Under the pieces are notes generated by a model. That model was not told where the DNA came from and searched no databases. It saw only the letters and a list, made by a program, of their open reading frames with translations. Shown here in pieces: positions 36,365-49,800 of a DNA stretch of 64,000 bases. This stretch comes from Lagopus muta (taxonomy: Eukaryota; Chordata; Aves; Galliformes; Phasianidae): positions 43,223,799 to 43,287,798 of the forward strand of contig NC_064472.1 in the NCBI RefSeq assembly GCF_023343835.1, in the 5' to 3' direction. Each line of letters opens with the position of its first letter. The first letter of the stretch is position 1. The translations under genes and the position numbers were made by a program.

Positions 36365-38520
36365 GTAAGCTCTCTTTCTTTTCATTCCCTTTCTAACAGG
36401 AAAATCAATATCTTTATACATTAATTCTGCATACAAGTAATTATAGAATTGGCCAGATGGAATTTTAGTGTTCCAGTGAACTTAAGATGAATTTTAGAAA
36501 TCACAGGGGTTTCATATCTGACATGGTTAAAAATGCAGTTGACCAAAGTCTTGAAGCTAATTTGTACTAGATATGTGTTAGTCTGAGCTGAAACTTTTGT
36601 TGTCCACAGCATCATGGCTATCTGTGTCAGAAGGAAAATTAATCATGGACTTTGTCCTGCAGGAAAGTGAGTGAATGGCTTGGAGAACTTGCCTGCTCTA
36701 AGTATGTGTTACTAAAAAGCCAATGCATACAGCAAAAACTTTATGCAGCATGGAATCTGAGTGGGAAATCAGGAGAGTATGTTATCTTTTCCTCTGGGTA
36801 GGACTATAATCCTACCTAGCTATCTCTTTTGGCATGGGAGTCAGCTTTCCCAAAGCCAGTATCTTATCTACTGTCTTAAAATAGAGATTTAAGCATCAGC
36901 ATCAGCATTATTTTGCTGCTGATTATACCCATATACAGTGTTTTTAGTACTGAGTTGGTACTTAAAAAAAAAAAAAAAAAAAAAATGTGGGGAAAGTTGT
37001 TTGATGAATAGGAAACTTTTCTTGTTATTCTATTCTTTCTGTTGCCACTCAATAGCTGATATCATTTATTCAATTTAGGTCATATAACCAAAAGGCAGTG
37101 AGACAAAGTGATAGGTGCCTGCATGTTATGTATATAATAACCTGTCTCCATTTCTTATATCTCAGTCAAAACTGTCTTTCTGACATGCTTTCACTGATTT
37201 TAGAATGAAAGAAAGGGAGAGGGGAGAAAGTTAGACAGTGTACATATGTATGAAATAAGAAAAGTCTGCTGTCTGAAATTATACATGTTAACATTGATTT
37301 GTAACAACTTTGCCCTTAAAATACAGACATGCTTAACTCTATACTAAACATATTCTTTTCCTAAAAATGAAAGCTGATTTCTCATGTTCCAGCCTGCGTT
37401 ATACTTTATTGACCATTGAAATATAATGGAAAAGTAGTATCTGAAAATATGTCAACTTGAACAAAGTTATTAATTTGTCAAGTTAAACACAGGCTTTGTG
37501 CAGACTGTAATGTAGTGAAGACATACACAAAATAGATTCAAGAATTACCCAAATCATGACAGCTCTGTATGTGTCCTTTTAATTTGACCTAAAATAACTT
37601 CTCAGTGGTTCTCTACAAGTATGGCTACGTGTCCCTAGATTTCGAGCAGTCTATTCAGAGCTTCTGTAATGCTTCACAGTACTGCTTTGCATATATTCTT
37701 TAGTAAAACTAGCAGGCACAAAAAAAAAAATGTCTTTATAATATGCTCTAGTTGGCCAGATGAAAATCTGGAAAGAGCAAATAGCTTCTATTAGTTAAGC
37801 ATAGCCTATAATGAAGCATACACTGACCAATTTACTACTTCTCTAAGACTGCTGGGATATTTAATGATACATCTTTTTCATTGGGATTAAAAGTTCAGCT
37901 GAAATTTAAAATATTGTTTCACGAAGGCTGATTTCACTGAGGTAAATCACACCACAAGTGTCAGTCTGCCTCTGTATCACAAAGTCCCCTCCCTAAGCTG
38001 AGACTTGGAGGAGGCTGAGTAATCAGGGTGACTGAATCTTTCTGGAGACTCAGTAATAGATAACTGTTAAGTGAGTATGTTGCTTGACGATGGAACAGAT
38101 ATGATTATATTGACTTTGTGCACCAGTATTATGCAATTTATTTGAAATGAGACTGAATGATGTAACTAGTAAGGCAAAAGGACAGCTTTGCTCTGTACCA
38201 GGTTATATAAATACAACTGTTGACAATGGCCATTTCTGAAAAAAATCAATGTTTCAAAAGCTCCTGCTAAGGTTCACTTTGATTTTTGTTACTATTTTTC
38301 TGCATGTCACATATTATTTTAACATATTACATTCCTTGGTCTTAGTATATGATATAAATCAGTAGGCCCAGCACCCCACCTTTTTCTCTTTTTTTCTCTA
38401 AAGATAAAGAGAAGCTGCTGGAACACAAAATAAGTACATTTTAAAATGACTGGAATATCACTGTTTTGCAATTTGATTTACCTCTGAATAATCTTACACT
38501 TGTTTTATTTCCACAACCAG
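36365..38520 (+). other. SHC3: SHC3 intron (2.2 kb)
   Basis: Bounded by gtaagc and a ttccacaaccag acceptor. It contains an A run of more than 20 bases near 36963-36985 but no identified element. Confidence 0.8.
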
Positions 38521-38816
38521 AACCATTTGAAGATACCCTCAAGAACCAAACGTCTGAGCCTGTGCTGAGTAAATTGACTTCTGTTGAATGTACTAGTCCT
38601 CTCTTATGTAGAGCTGCTGACTGGACTAGAACAGAAGAGCTGAGTATAGAGCCATGGTATCAAGGAGAGATGAGTAGGAAAGAAGCTGAACAGCTGTTAA
38701 AGAAATGCGGAGACTTCCTTGTGAGAAAGAGTACCACAAATGCAGGTTCTTACGTATTGACAGGCATGCAAAATGGACAAGCCAAACACCTTCTTTTGGT
38801 GGATCCAGAAGGAACT
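38521..38816 (+). CDS. SHC3: SHC3 coding exon (adaptin motif end and most of SH2)
   Basis: The 296-nt exon starts with KPFEDTL, completing DLFDMKPFED across the junction. It then encodes the linker [11 protein letters not shown] and most of the SH2 domain: [37 protein letters not shown] and [14 protein letters not shown]. The Arg of FLVRKS is the phosphotyrosine-binding residue. [12 protein letters not shown] is characteristic of SHC3. The 4-nt-deeper donor is gtaagt. Confidence 0.97.
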
Positions 38817-40256
38817 GTAAGTATGACTCAGTGATGCAGGAGGTTTCCATCTCTATTTTCTCTGAGTGTTTAATCTTATTTGCAACTGACTGTAATTACA
38901 GCTTCATGTTAAATGCAAGTTACATCCATTTCTCGCCTAATGCCTAGGCAAAGATGTACTGCATGAATTCTGCACATTGTAGGGGTAGGTGAAGACATCC
39001 TGCTTGACTTAGGTAAACTGCAAGAAGCCTAGGGATGAGTTTCCCCGGTTTTGGCCACTGCAGTATTGTCATACTCAAAAGTGTAGCTGAGTCCTTATCT
39101 AATCGTCTAGCTGCTGGTGGCCATGCAAGTTCAACCAGCAGTTTTGAGGACCAACACCAAGTCCTCCAAGCCATGAAGTTTTCCAGCCCTGAAAGCTAGA
39201 AGACAGATGGGTTAAAAGCTACACTATCACTTTGTTGCACAGGGACTCCTTTAACTGATGAAGCCTCCCAGCAGCAGCACAGTGAGTGCCAAGAACTTCT
39301 TGTTTTTTCTAGCTGTCCTGTTGTACTTCCAGGGAGGCTGAGGCAGGCTTCAGTGAGCACTGGTGTACATTAATCTTGGCTCCTGGTAGCTGGCAACTGG
39401 CAAATCCTCTTATGCTATAAAGAACAGCATTAAAAGCCACAAAGTAAATGAGAAACTCCTGGGAATGAGATGGCCTGTTGGCATCCATTTCAGCTGAGAA
39501 ACCTGCAGAAGGAAGACCCAGGAGAATTGTGCTAGTCTTGTAGACTCTAACCAGAATAACCATAGCACTCTCTGGCCTACTTACTTACTTTTGACACATG
39601 AGGGCAGTCAAAGACTGTTTTTAACACTTTTATGTGCCAGCTTCTGGCTTGGGCTTTACCGGTAGGAATAGCCTCCTTCTTTAAAATGTTGGTGGGTGCT
39701 GTCTGACTCCTGCAGTCAGACCCACTAATTCTTTCTTAAAAATAAGCACTGTAGGCTACTTTCTGCAAGGAATATGTTGCTGTGTGGTGTGGCAAGTGCA
39801 GAGGTTTGAAGCCAGGAGGTATGGAAGCCTGATGATAGTTGTGTATCTGTTACTCCTCTGGCTGGCAGGGAGTACCAAGGCCAGAGATGCTTTCTGCACA
39901 CCTTGGCAGGGCTCTCCAAGTATTTCTGCTGCTTTGCAGCGAGTTTGGCTGACTTGGGAGGCACTACTCAGTAATGAGCTATATTTAGGTTAGTTGAGCT
40001 GTTTGTATGAATTGTGAGGACCCGACACAGCTCCTGAGCAGCTTTATTTGTAATTTGTCACAGTCATCCATAAAATGTGTGTGTGTGGTGGCATGTACTT
40101 CTCTGCATGGCCTCAGAGTGAAAAAAAAGCTAGTTCATACAAAGCGTGCCTAACAGCCACTTCACACACAGATTATCTAGGAGCATGTTACAGCCCCTCA
40201 AGGTCTGTTTTGAGAGCAGAGATAACTGTCCTGATGCTTCTACTCTGATCCAGCTC

Positions 40257-40280
40257 AAACAAACAAACAAACAAACAAAA
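40257..40280. repeat. (AAAC)n microsatellite
   Basis: About six tandem aaac units, ending in aaaacccc. Confidence 0.9.
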
Positions 40281-41318
40281 CCCCACTTGCTCAGATAAGG
40301 CATGCTAAAGATAAGGACTGCGAACTTTCTACTGGGTTTAGGATTAGAGCTTGAACAGTAATGAGGATGATGTGTGCTGCTGATGGTGAGAAAGTTCTAA
40401 CATGATTTGGAAGGACTGAAAGTATCTTGGCTTGAATATAGGTAGTGAAAGCTCCTGATGTTATAAATATATCTTAATTTGCAAAATATAGCTTTGAATA
40501 ATGACAGGAAGTTGTGTTTTAAAGAAGAATAAAAAATCACAAGAGCCTGCTAGTTTTCTTTAGTGAGGCAGCCATGTGTAACTGAGTGGAAGGCATCAAA
40601 GTTGCTTGTTGTTTCCTTTTCCTGTGACATTGTATCCCAAATTCTAATAATGTTACCAGAACTTTATTATGAAGACTGAAATATTTCAAGTGAGGTGCTC
40701 ACTGAAGTACAGTATTTCTGGAAAGTTTTAACAGAAAAATAGATTATAAAAGTTGTTATCTATTTTTGAGAACAGTTGAAGGAAAATAGATGATATGCTT
40801 AATTTTAGAGCAGTGTCTATACACTTTTTCTTGCGACATCGTAGTGCTATCCCAATACAGAGCGCTGTTTCAGCTTTACTCTGCCTTTGGAACTATATGC
40901 ACGAAATAGTTTTAAATGTAAAAAGGAAAAAAATGTTTTGAGAAGATGAAGTTATAAATTTAAATATCTCTTTGTAATACAAATTAGGTTTTGATCTGTT
41001 CTAGCTGTGACTGGTTTACCTTGCAACATTAATTTTCTCGTATCACAAATGTAATAATTCATTCAGGATACTGGTACAAATGCTAGTAAGAGGGCCAGAG
41101 AAAATTACATTCCTTGTCCTAATGTGTTTCAGTTTCAAAGTCCCAAGCAGATACTATGCGTGCAGCATGGGGCAAACCCAAGTCAAATAGCAGTGGTATT
41201 TGGTCACCTTCAGGGAAAGGGAATTTTCCAGTGGAAGCCAGCGATGTTTGTTGGTACCTTCTTTGTTGAGGAAAAGGCAGAGATGCTAAAGTGCACAGAG
41301 AGGTTCTGATGTTGCCAG

Positions 41319-41360
41319 AAAAAAAAAAAAGTAAAAAAAAAAAAAGTAAAAAAATAAAAG
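41319..41360. repeat. A-rich tract with aaaaagt periodicity
   Basis: Two long A runs separated by gt, followed by further A-rich units. A low-complexity tract typical of slippage. Confidence 0.85.
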
Positions 41361-41714
41361 TGAAAACACCTGAAAGGAACCTTTAATTTCTTGAAGAAGA
41401 AAACTTGAGCTAAAAGTCCATCTTATGGCAAAGAAAAATATTGTATGGAAACTTTTCAAGCAGATCAGGTGTGTGCTTTCATCAGGTGTAAAAACAGTAT
41501 ACTGGCCCATAGATAACTAGCCAAATATCTATTTGGAGAGACTAAAAGAGTCATAGACAAAACAGAGATCTATTTCTACTGTTTCTGATGGAGGAGCAGC
41601 CAGTGTCTAAGACATGATCAATTGTCCCATTTCATCCTTAGAGAATTTGGTGTAAAGTTAAGGGGAAAGGTATTTTGCTGCTTAATCTATCTTCTTGCAT
41701 CCTTTTTTTTGAAG

Positions 41715-41843
41715 GTTCGTACAAAAGATCGTGTCTTTGACAGCATAAGTCATCTCATCAATCATCACCTTGAGAATAATTTGCCAATAGTTTCTTCTGG
41801 GAGTGAACTCTGCTTGCAGCAGCCTGCTGAGAGGAAACACTGA
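41715..41843 (+). CDS. SHC3: SHC3 terminal coding exon (end of SH2, stop)
   Basis: The 129-nt exon encodes [20 protein letters not shown], then [22 protein letters not shown] and TGA. The SHC C-terminus is always ...[19 protein letters not shown]., so this is the true end. Together the eleven exons give 449 codons plus stop with no internal frame conflict, so the gene appears functional. SHC3 (N-Shc/Rai) is a mainly neuronal adaptor linking Trk, EGF and Ret receptors to Grb2/Ras and PI3K/Akt. Confidence 0.97.
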   Translation, partial: VRTKDRVFDSISHLINHHLENNLPIVSSGSELCLQQPAERKH

Positions 41844-44140
41844 GTCGAGATAATTATTTCAGTTTTTGTAACTTGCAAGCTATAACTGGTGAAAACTGCA
41901 GATCTCAAAATGTATGTTAAAAAAAGAAAAAAAGCATATTCCCCTATAATTCACCAGTATATTTTCTTTAGTTTTAATAAACCCTCTTTCACATGAAAAT
42001 TCTCAATGCTTTATGTGGATATGAAGCCACAACAGAAGGCTTTCTAAAAAAGTAATTTCAATAAAATTGTTCCGATTCTCTGTTGTGAATACTAAGTGTA
42101 TATATACACATTATACATAAATACTACAAGTATTTATATTTTTCAAGTCAGTCTGTTGATGTTATAGTGTTATAGGACTAATTTTCTGTTAGATGTGTTT
42201 TTAACTGAAGAAAATCGCCAGTTGTGATTGTTCAGATAAAAACAGAATACAGCAGTCTCAATTTCTCAAGGGAAAAAAAAAAAAGAGCATCTTATTTATG
42301 ATTTTATCTAAGAAGCACAACTATGGGGATAACCATTGGATCACACTGCTTAAATACTATGTAAGGAGAATGAATTCAGCAACTTGTACTCCAACTCAGA
42401 ATTTTAACATGAAAGGATTTTTTAAATGTTATTCAGTGTTATCGATATCAAAACCATTTTATCTTTCTGATGTCAAGTCTGAATTCTTGTATGATACTAC
42501 TCAAAGCATTTATATGTAGCTTTAACAATGATTTGGTGTGATCTCTTTGTGTACAAGATGTATGCACTTGGTTGTTTTTAATTATAATATAACAATATTC
42601 TGCAACTTGAATTTATTAATTTGAGTGACAAAGTTATTTGATTAATTTGATAAAGTTCTCTAATTGTAGTGAAGAGGTAGGTATCCTTGACTGTCAGTTT
42701 CCAGTGGAGATGTTATATACTGATTAGACAAGTTCCAGTATCTTGTGTTTAGTTGGTTTAATACAAAACATGAATGGTTGGTAAAAGACATTTGAAAAAA
42801 GCTTTTCTTCTTACAAAAAATGAAAACTATTAACACTTAGTGATCAGTTTTGCAAATGATGTAATTTGTGTTTACCAAGTTACTAGGTGCCTCTTCCAAA
42901 GTATAACTTGACTTTGGCCTTCAGCAAGTGATAGTAGAAATATCAGGTTTTCTCTATATATCAAAGATGCATTTCTGGCAAATACATTCTTGACTTTTGG
43001 TACTGGGAAATGTTTTAATGAAGGTTTGTGCTGTTCAAGTGCAAGGACTATATGAATTTATCTTCCTAGAACCTGTAAAATGTAAAATCATTGAGCCAAA
43101 TTCAATAGACACAGTTCCTGTTATGGCAGAGTTTTTAGCTAGAGCCACGATATAGCCTTCAGCATTTCAAGGTCACAGGCATCTCAAATCAAATAATAGA
43201 CTTGATTTGTAATGGCCAAAACTCAGCAGGATAAGTCTCGGTTATGCACCTGCCTGTGCTGAAGTAGCTTTTAAGATATTTGCTTTTAAGGATTTTGAAA
43301 GTTCAAGAATTTGTTTTATTAAGATCAAACCGATGAAAGAATTCATTTGGAATGAATTCAGACAACATCATTATATATGTGTGTGTGTATACATGTATAT
43401 ATATAAAACAGAAAGAAAAATACCCAAACACAAAAAAACTTACCACAACTTCAGGTAATTTTCTTAGACCTTTTGCTCTGAAACATGGTGAAGTTGCAAC
43501 TTTGGAAGGTTTTTTTGTTCACAAGAACAAAACTTGGTAAGGTCTCTAAGACTGATCGTGTGACCTATGCCATGAAAGTACTTCTGATTCTGTAAACAAG
43601 ACATTCTGAAACCAAACTAAGACATTCAGTGAACCAAATGTTTCCAATTCATTTTGATTGCAGCTAGTTATTAGGTTTCTAGGTCGGGGTGCAAGCTGAA
43701 ACCAAAGGAAAGAAATCAAATAAGCATGGCACAAATTAGCATGGAGTGGGACAAGTAGAATTCTTAAGATCTAGGTCCTTTTACCAGGTTGGAATTTGCA
43801 AGGGAAAGTGAAGAGATGCATCAAACTGATTTTATTGATGAGAATCCATTCTTACCATATTTCCATTTGAAGTATCTCAGTTGACACTTTTTTTCATCAT
43901 ATAGAATACCTTTTTCTGGGCTTCCACCTTCCTACAGCCATGAAATGGGAAGTTTTTACCATTATATCACTAGCCATAAGAGAAGGCCACTTCAGAAAGT
44001 GTCAGGTGCCTAATTTCTTCAGATGCCTTCAAGAACACCACCTGCTACCTATCTCTGTTTTAGATTCCAAAGTATCTTGTCAACATATGCATGGAAAAAT
44101 GTGACAAGACACAGGTGTATGACTGAAGGCACTAAATAAA
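41844..44140 (+). other. SHC3: SHC3 3' UTR (extent uncertain)
   Basis: AT-rich sequence after the stop contains AATAAA hexamers at 41976-41981, 42060-42065 and 44135-44140. Any of them could end transcripts. Human SHC3 is known to have a very long 3' UTR, so the distal signal or one beyond it is possible. No other gene is seen in this stretch. Confidence 0.5.
41976..41981 (+). terminator. SHC3: Candidate proximal polyadenylation signal of SHC3
   Basis: AATAAA lies 133 nt after the stop codon. A second copy at 42060 is followed by a GT-rich stretch (tctctgttgtg), which makes the second the slightly better candidate. Confidence 0.45.
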
Positions 44141-45500
44141 GACTGAAATAAGCAGCTAATTTTTTTTTACTGTTGTCCTAATGGTAGCTTTAATAACTTA
44201 AAAGCCAAATAGCTGTATGTTTTGGAAATTAAAGCAGGTGTCAGAGACATAAAATGAAAAATCTTGGCGGAAATATACAGTTCCCCAAACTGTATGTCAC
44301 ACACCGCTTCCAGATTTTCAGACTTTTTTCCAGAGGCTGTTTCAGACTGTTCTGTCAACTCATCCAATTTGCCAAGTATGTTCACTGATGTTACAAGGGT
44401 TACATGTAGCTTGACTGGGCACAGTTTAGTCCTAGGTGTTTTGGGCTGCAATAATGTCCTGCTGTGGCAATGTTCTGGGAGACTCTGGTCAGTAGCAAGG
44501 TCCAGACCCTTTTCTAAGTCACTGGGAATGATCTTGAAGGTAGAAAGAAGGAAAAGCACAGGGCAAATCAAAGTTCCTTTTTTTTTTTCTTTCTTTTTTT
44601 TCTTTTCATTGTTACTCTCATAGATTTGGCTTTCCTTCATATGACAATGCTGTAAAAATTGTACAGCCATTTGGATACAAGATCCTAAACTGTTGCCATT
44701 AGAGTTGAGGAGTCAGGGCTCATTTCTGTGAGAAACACCATTGTAGGCAACTGAAGATACATGAAGTTATGAGACTGATTTGAATGGTGTACAATTAACT
44801 AAATATGGTATTGCCAACACCATTACAATTTGAGCCTTTTAATGTTTGCCTTTGGTTATGAATCCCCTCTCCTTTTGATTTTCTTTGCCATGTCCCAAGG
44901 GATACACACTTACTTGTTTAAAAATATGATCATCATTTAATACCATGACTACAAGAGTTAGAATTTAAGTGAAAGAAAAATCTACTAGGCTCAATAAAAA
45001 TCACTGAGATTAGACAATATTGTGGTATCCTTTTATATTTTTCCAGGGAATAATTGAGAAGCTAGAAATGAAACTGAATCAGAAAATCTCAATAACATTT
45101 TTGATTCCAGTTGTATTGCTATTCTCTGAACTACAAGCAATGAAAATACATTACATTCCTTTAAACAAGACAAGTGAAACAAGTACTTATGATTGATTTT
45201 TTTAAAGATTAATTATTCCAATAATAGCATTTTCCATTGAAGCTGAGAAGGATACATTGGACAGCTGAGGTATAGTCACATCCCAAATTTTCAGGTTACC
45301 AGTTACTTCAGGTGCTTTACAAGCAACCCCAAAGGTAGAAAACATGAGCTGAAAACTGAATTCCTTCTAACGTCAATGAGAGTTTGTCCCTCACTCCCTT
45401 CCATAGCAAAATAAAAGGATGTTCAGGTTGGCTGGTCTTCAGTGCAGAAGGGGATGCAGTCTCCATGGTTTATTGTTTAAATGCCAAGGACTTTGCACAT
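44141..45500. other. Unannotated interval after SHC3, with a - strand open frame
   Basis: A 167-codon ATG-initiated - strand frame (44167-44670) is the longest ORF in the window that I cannot tie to a known gene or repeat. Its N-terminal third contains a low-complexity KKKKEK segment encoded by a T/C tract. I recognise no domain and find no splice or promoter evidence. The opposite strand is open for 119 codons over the same bases, which argues for chance. The rest is AT-rich with no feature. Confidence 0.35.
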
Positions 45501-45509
45501 GAGGACAGG

Positions 45510-46898
45510 GTAGAAGAGAAGGCTGATGTGACGCCCATCTACAAGAAGGGCTGTAAGGAGGATCCGGGGAACTACAGGCCTGTCAGCCTGACATCAGTGC
45601 CAGGGAAGGTCATGGAACAAATCCTCCTGGGAGAGATCACACGGCTCGTGTGTGACATTCACGGGATCAGGCCCAGCCAGCATGGGTTCATGAAAAGCAG
45701 GTCGTGTTTGACCAACCTCATCTCCTTCTACGACTGGGTGACCAGACTGGTAGATGAGGGAAAGGCTGTTGATGTAGTCTACCTAGACTTCTGCAAAGCC
45801 TTTGACATGGTCTCTCACAGTATCCTTCTGCGGAAACTGGCTGCCCGTGGCTTGGACAGTTTTACCCTCCGTTGGATAAGGAACTGGCTGGAGGGCCGCG
45901 CTCAACGGGTGATGGTCAATGGAGTGAAGTCTAGCTGGAGACCTGTTACAAATGGTGTCCCCCAGGGGTCGGTGCTGGGGCCCATCCTGTTTAATCTTCA
46001 TTGATGACTTAGATGAAGGGATTGAGTGTACCCTGAGTAAGTTTGCAGATGACACCAAGTTGGGAGGTGGGGAGGCCCTGCAGAGGGATCTAGATAAGCT
46101 GGATCGCTGGGCCGAGGTGAATGGGATGAGGTTTAACAAGGCCAAGTGTCAGGTCCTGCACTTTGGCCACAACAACCCCATGCAACGTTACAGGCTTGGA
46201 GATGAGTGGCTGGATGAGTGTGAAGAACAGAAGGACCTGGGGGTGTTGGTTGATGCTCGGCTGAACATGAGCCGACAGTGTGCTCAGGTGGCCAAGAGGG
46301 CCAACGGCATCCTGGCCTGCATTAGAAATAGTGTGGCCAGCAGGAGCAGGGAGGTGATCATCCCCTGTACTCAGCACTCGAGTACTGTGTTCAGTTTTGG
46401 GCCCCTCACTACAAGAAAGACATTGAGGCCCTGGAACGTGTCCAGAGAAGGGCAACAAAACTGGTGAGGGGTCTGGAGCACAAGTCTTATGAGGAGCGGC
46501 TGAGGGAGCTGGGATTGTTTAGTCTGGAGAAGAGGAGGCTCAGGGGAGACCTCATTGCACTCTACAACTTCCTGAAGGGAGGCTGTGGTGCAAAAGGGTC
46601 CGGCCTCTTCTCCCAGGCAAATAGTAGGACCTGAGGAAACGGCCAGAAGTTATACCAGAGGAGGTTTAGGCTGGATATTAGGAGAAACTTTTTATCTCAA
46701 AGGGTGGTCAGGCACTGGAATGGCTGCCCAGGGAGGTGGTGGAGTCGCCGTCCCTGGTAGTGTTCAAGAGGCACCTGGATGAGGAGCTACGAGATATGGC
46801 TTAGTGCTTGTGGTACTAATAGGAATGGGAGGGTGGTTGGACTAGATGATCTTGCAGGTCGTTTCCAACCTTGTGATTCTGTGATTCTGTGATTCTGT
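45510..46898 (+). mobile_element. CR1 LINE, 5'-truncated, RT domain to 3' end
   Basis: The element enters within the N-terminal RT fingers ([28 protein letters not shown]). It continues through the palm ([28 protein letters not shown]) and the catalytic FADD box ([12 protein letters not shown]). It ends in the CR1 3' UTR: ggttggactagatgatcttg, gtttccaacc and three attctgtg units. A frameshift near 45995-46005 separates GPILFN from IDDLDEG. A short deletion near 46370 removes the codons after VIIP. Coding capacity is therefore broken. RT copies the element's RNA at a nicked target. Confidence 0.95.
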
Positions 46899-49800
46899 AC
46901 AGTAGCTTCCTCCACTGCAAATCCTACAGGGTTCTATCAGAAATCTATCTGCCATACTTGTTCAACAAAAAGAAAAGAACAAAGGAGTTATGTCTTAGAC
47001 TAGGATTTCAGTACAACTTACAGTACATTTACTGCCTACTGTTACCTGGCAACACTGAATTTCCAATATTCTGTTATCATTCTTCTTTCCACTACAAAAT
47101 GCTCACATTTCTTATCATGGTCCCTAGGCATCAGGATGTGCAGTAAGAGGAGGAGAATTCATAAAATTTATATCACAGTGCAACTGTTGCTGCTATATCA
47201 AGAGCCAGCTACAGCATTCATCATAGAATGTATGCGTATTTTGATATTTGTAAGTAGTAAATGCTCCACTTCAAAGCAAAGTTTTGCAGCCTCTAAGACA
47301 TTTGCATCTCTAGAACAATTGCAATCCGTGCATTTTCTGACAATATATTACATACCAGCTTTCAAACCTTTGTTCTTAGAATCCCATATCTGTATGAAGT
47401 GGTGAAACGAAGAATTTTATGTAAACCACATTTCCCTTAAAAAAAAAGAGCTGAAGTAATAGCTACACTTTCCTTTTGATCTACCAGTCTCTCAATATGC
47501 TCATAAGAAATCCAAATATACATTTACCTAAATTGCTGAAAAAACATGTTGGTTTGCTCTGTCTTTTTTGTGCAAAACTTTGTTTGCACCTATACACTCT
47601 CCATGCTGGTTCAAAGCTGTCAGGATATGGAGCTAATTACTGCTCAAATTCTTACACACACTCAGTGTCTGAACTTTGCTCACATCCATGCTGGATGCAA
47701 CTGTAACATGCACAAGGCTGGGTAGAGGATACACGGGCATAATGATTTGCCGGCAGTTAACCAGAGACTTGGGGTGAGGCAAAAGGTGAAAAGCTGCCCA
47801 GGGAGAGAAGACCCTGGGGGTTAGAAGTATGAGGCTTGCCAACATGAACCAATAGGCATGTAAGCCACTAAGAAGACTAAAGATGTGTCACCAAATTATA
47901 AACATGCTGGTTGGCTGATAGGGTTAAAGCAGAACCACAGCAAGGGAAATTGCAAAACACTTGTGCAATTCCTAAGGCTCATCTTCTTTTGAGACACTCC
48001 CGATCTGTTCCTCTGCATTCTCCAATATGAGCATAATATATGGCTTCCACAGAGAGTGAGCAGTAGTTTTCAAAAACTTTTTTCAATAAGGGGGATAAGA
48101 GATGCAGGTTTCTAGCCAAAGTACTGTATAGGGGAAAAGCTAAGGAAAGGGTGTTTAAAACATTGTTTGACAACAGCAGCAAGTGTGGGGGAAAAAAAAA
48201 AAAAAAAAAAAAGGAAGATGAAACTAGATCATTCATTCCACTAACCCATTTTGTGGGAGATTTGTTGTAAGGAATGTAGCCTCAAATTCTGAGATTAAGA
48301 TGCAGGCTTAGGTTCCTGTAGTAGTTATTGTGAAGGTTGAATAACAAAGAATAAATGACAGCTTGTCGTCCTTTTTCTTCAGTGAGACAAAAACTACCCC
48401 AAACACCCAAATACTCATTCTAAAACAGTGAATTTTTTCATTAACTGAAGTATGTGAAGATTATGATATAAATATCCTGTGTTATGGCTAGACTGACGCT
48501 TCTAAGTAAAGTTCTGCAGAGTTAAATCTTGAGGGAAGATGGGTTTCTTCTTTTGAGGTAAATGTTTCTCTTCATATTTTGTGGACAACAATGAAACAAA
48601 AAAGTGGCTATTTTGCTGTAAAAGAGAGTCTGACTATACATTTTATATTTATTAATATTTATTACTTTTAGAAACATTTTTAATTGAGAACTGCAGGAAA
48701 AAATAAAGTGTGTGGAAAAACAGATCACTTATACTCCCAAAAACTTCAGTGAATCTCAAGTTTTTGCCTGCCTGCTGATTGTAATATTCTAGTTATGGAG
48801 GCAAATCTTGTCTCTGAGGAAGTCCTTAAGCAACAGAATTTGTGTCATGTAAGTGTCATGCAGCTGTTTTCTGATTACTCAGTTTGTGTTTGATAACCAA
48901 ATTAATAAAATAACAAGCATTGCTATCAACACTGAATGCATGTAAACTGGGCTTGAGTTTGTGCTCCTATGACCAGGTTCCCTAATAATCCATCTATATC
49001 TATCTATCTATCTACTATCTACGTACCTACCTAGTTCCTACCTACCTACCTACCTATGGATTGGATATTGAATATTTTTAAGTTAATGAATTACACAGTA
49101 GCAATAGAGACCAAACATTTCAGAGGACAAGGTAGTATGTAAAAGTACTGGTCAGCTACGCTGACTTTACATTAGAGCAGTTCTATTCACTTTGACAGAA
49201 ATGACTTTGATTTCTACTTCTCTTTTTTGCCAAACAACATTTTCTTGATACAAGTAAAGGCCCATACTCTTCGCAGCAGATGATGTGCTCGCCTGAAAAG
49301 GTAGCTCTCCTGCTTGATGTGTGAGTGAGAGTAAACCAGTTCCACAGTTTCTCCATGGAGAGTGACTGCAAGGATGACATCCATACAAGAGCGGCTGTTT
49401 AGTGTGCTGAGAAGAAAGCCTTCACGTTTGAAGGACATTCAGCTGTGCTGACACTCCCCAGTTTCCCTTCCTACATCACCAGAAGTTCCTTGCAAAGACC
49501 CTTCTCTCAAAACTAATGGGAGAAAAGTTTAGCCCAAGAATGCCATTGCTCTTGGTGAGAACTGCACCCCTGAAGTCCACATAGGTGCACATCTCTTCAC
49601 GGTGCTTGCAGCCTGCTGAAGGCTGCATTAAGCCTCATGGCCCAGAGACACCCATGCAGAAACCCCTGAATCACTGCTGCTGTCCTTGCTGCTAGTGAGT
49701 TTTTGCCATGAGAAGAGATTGTCCCCAAGTCCAGGGACCATGCTTCCAGCATAGTCAAGGGCTGATCTGTGCTGCAGACTATACTGCAAATGGTGGGTTA

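Larger units (their letters stand above)
38817..41714 (+). other. SHC3: SHC3 intron (2.9 kb)
   Basis: It is bounded by gtaagt and a cctttttttttgaag acceptor. It carries an (AAAC)n microsatellite (about 40257-40280) and an impure A-rich tract (about 41319-41360). No transposon was recognised. Confidence 0.75.

Noticed and set aside
45783..46458. - strand frames of 120 and 122 codons
   Set aside because: Antisense shadows of the + strand CR1 copy.
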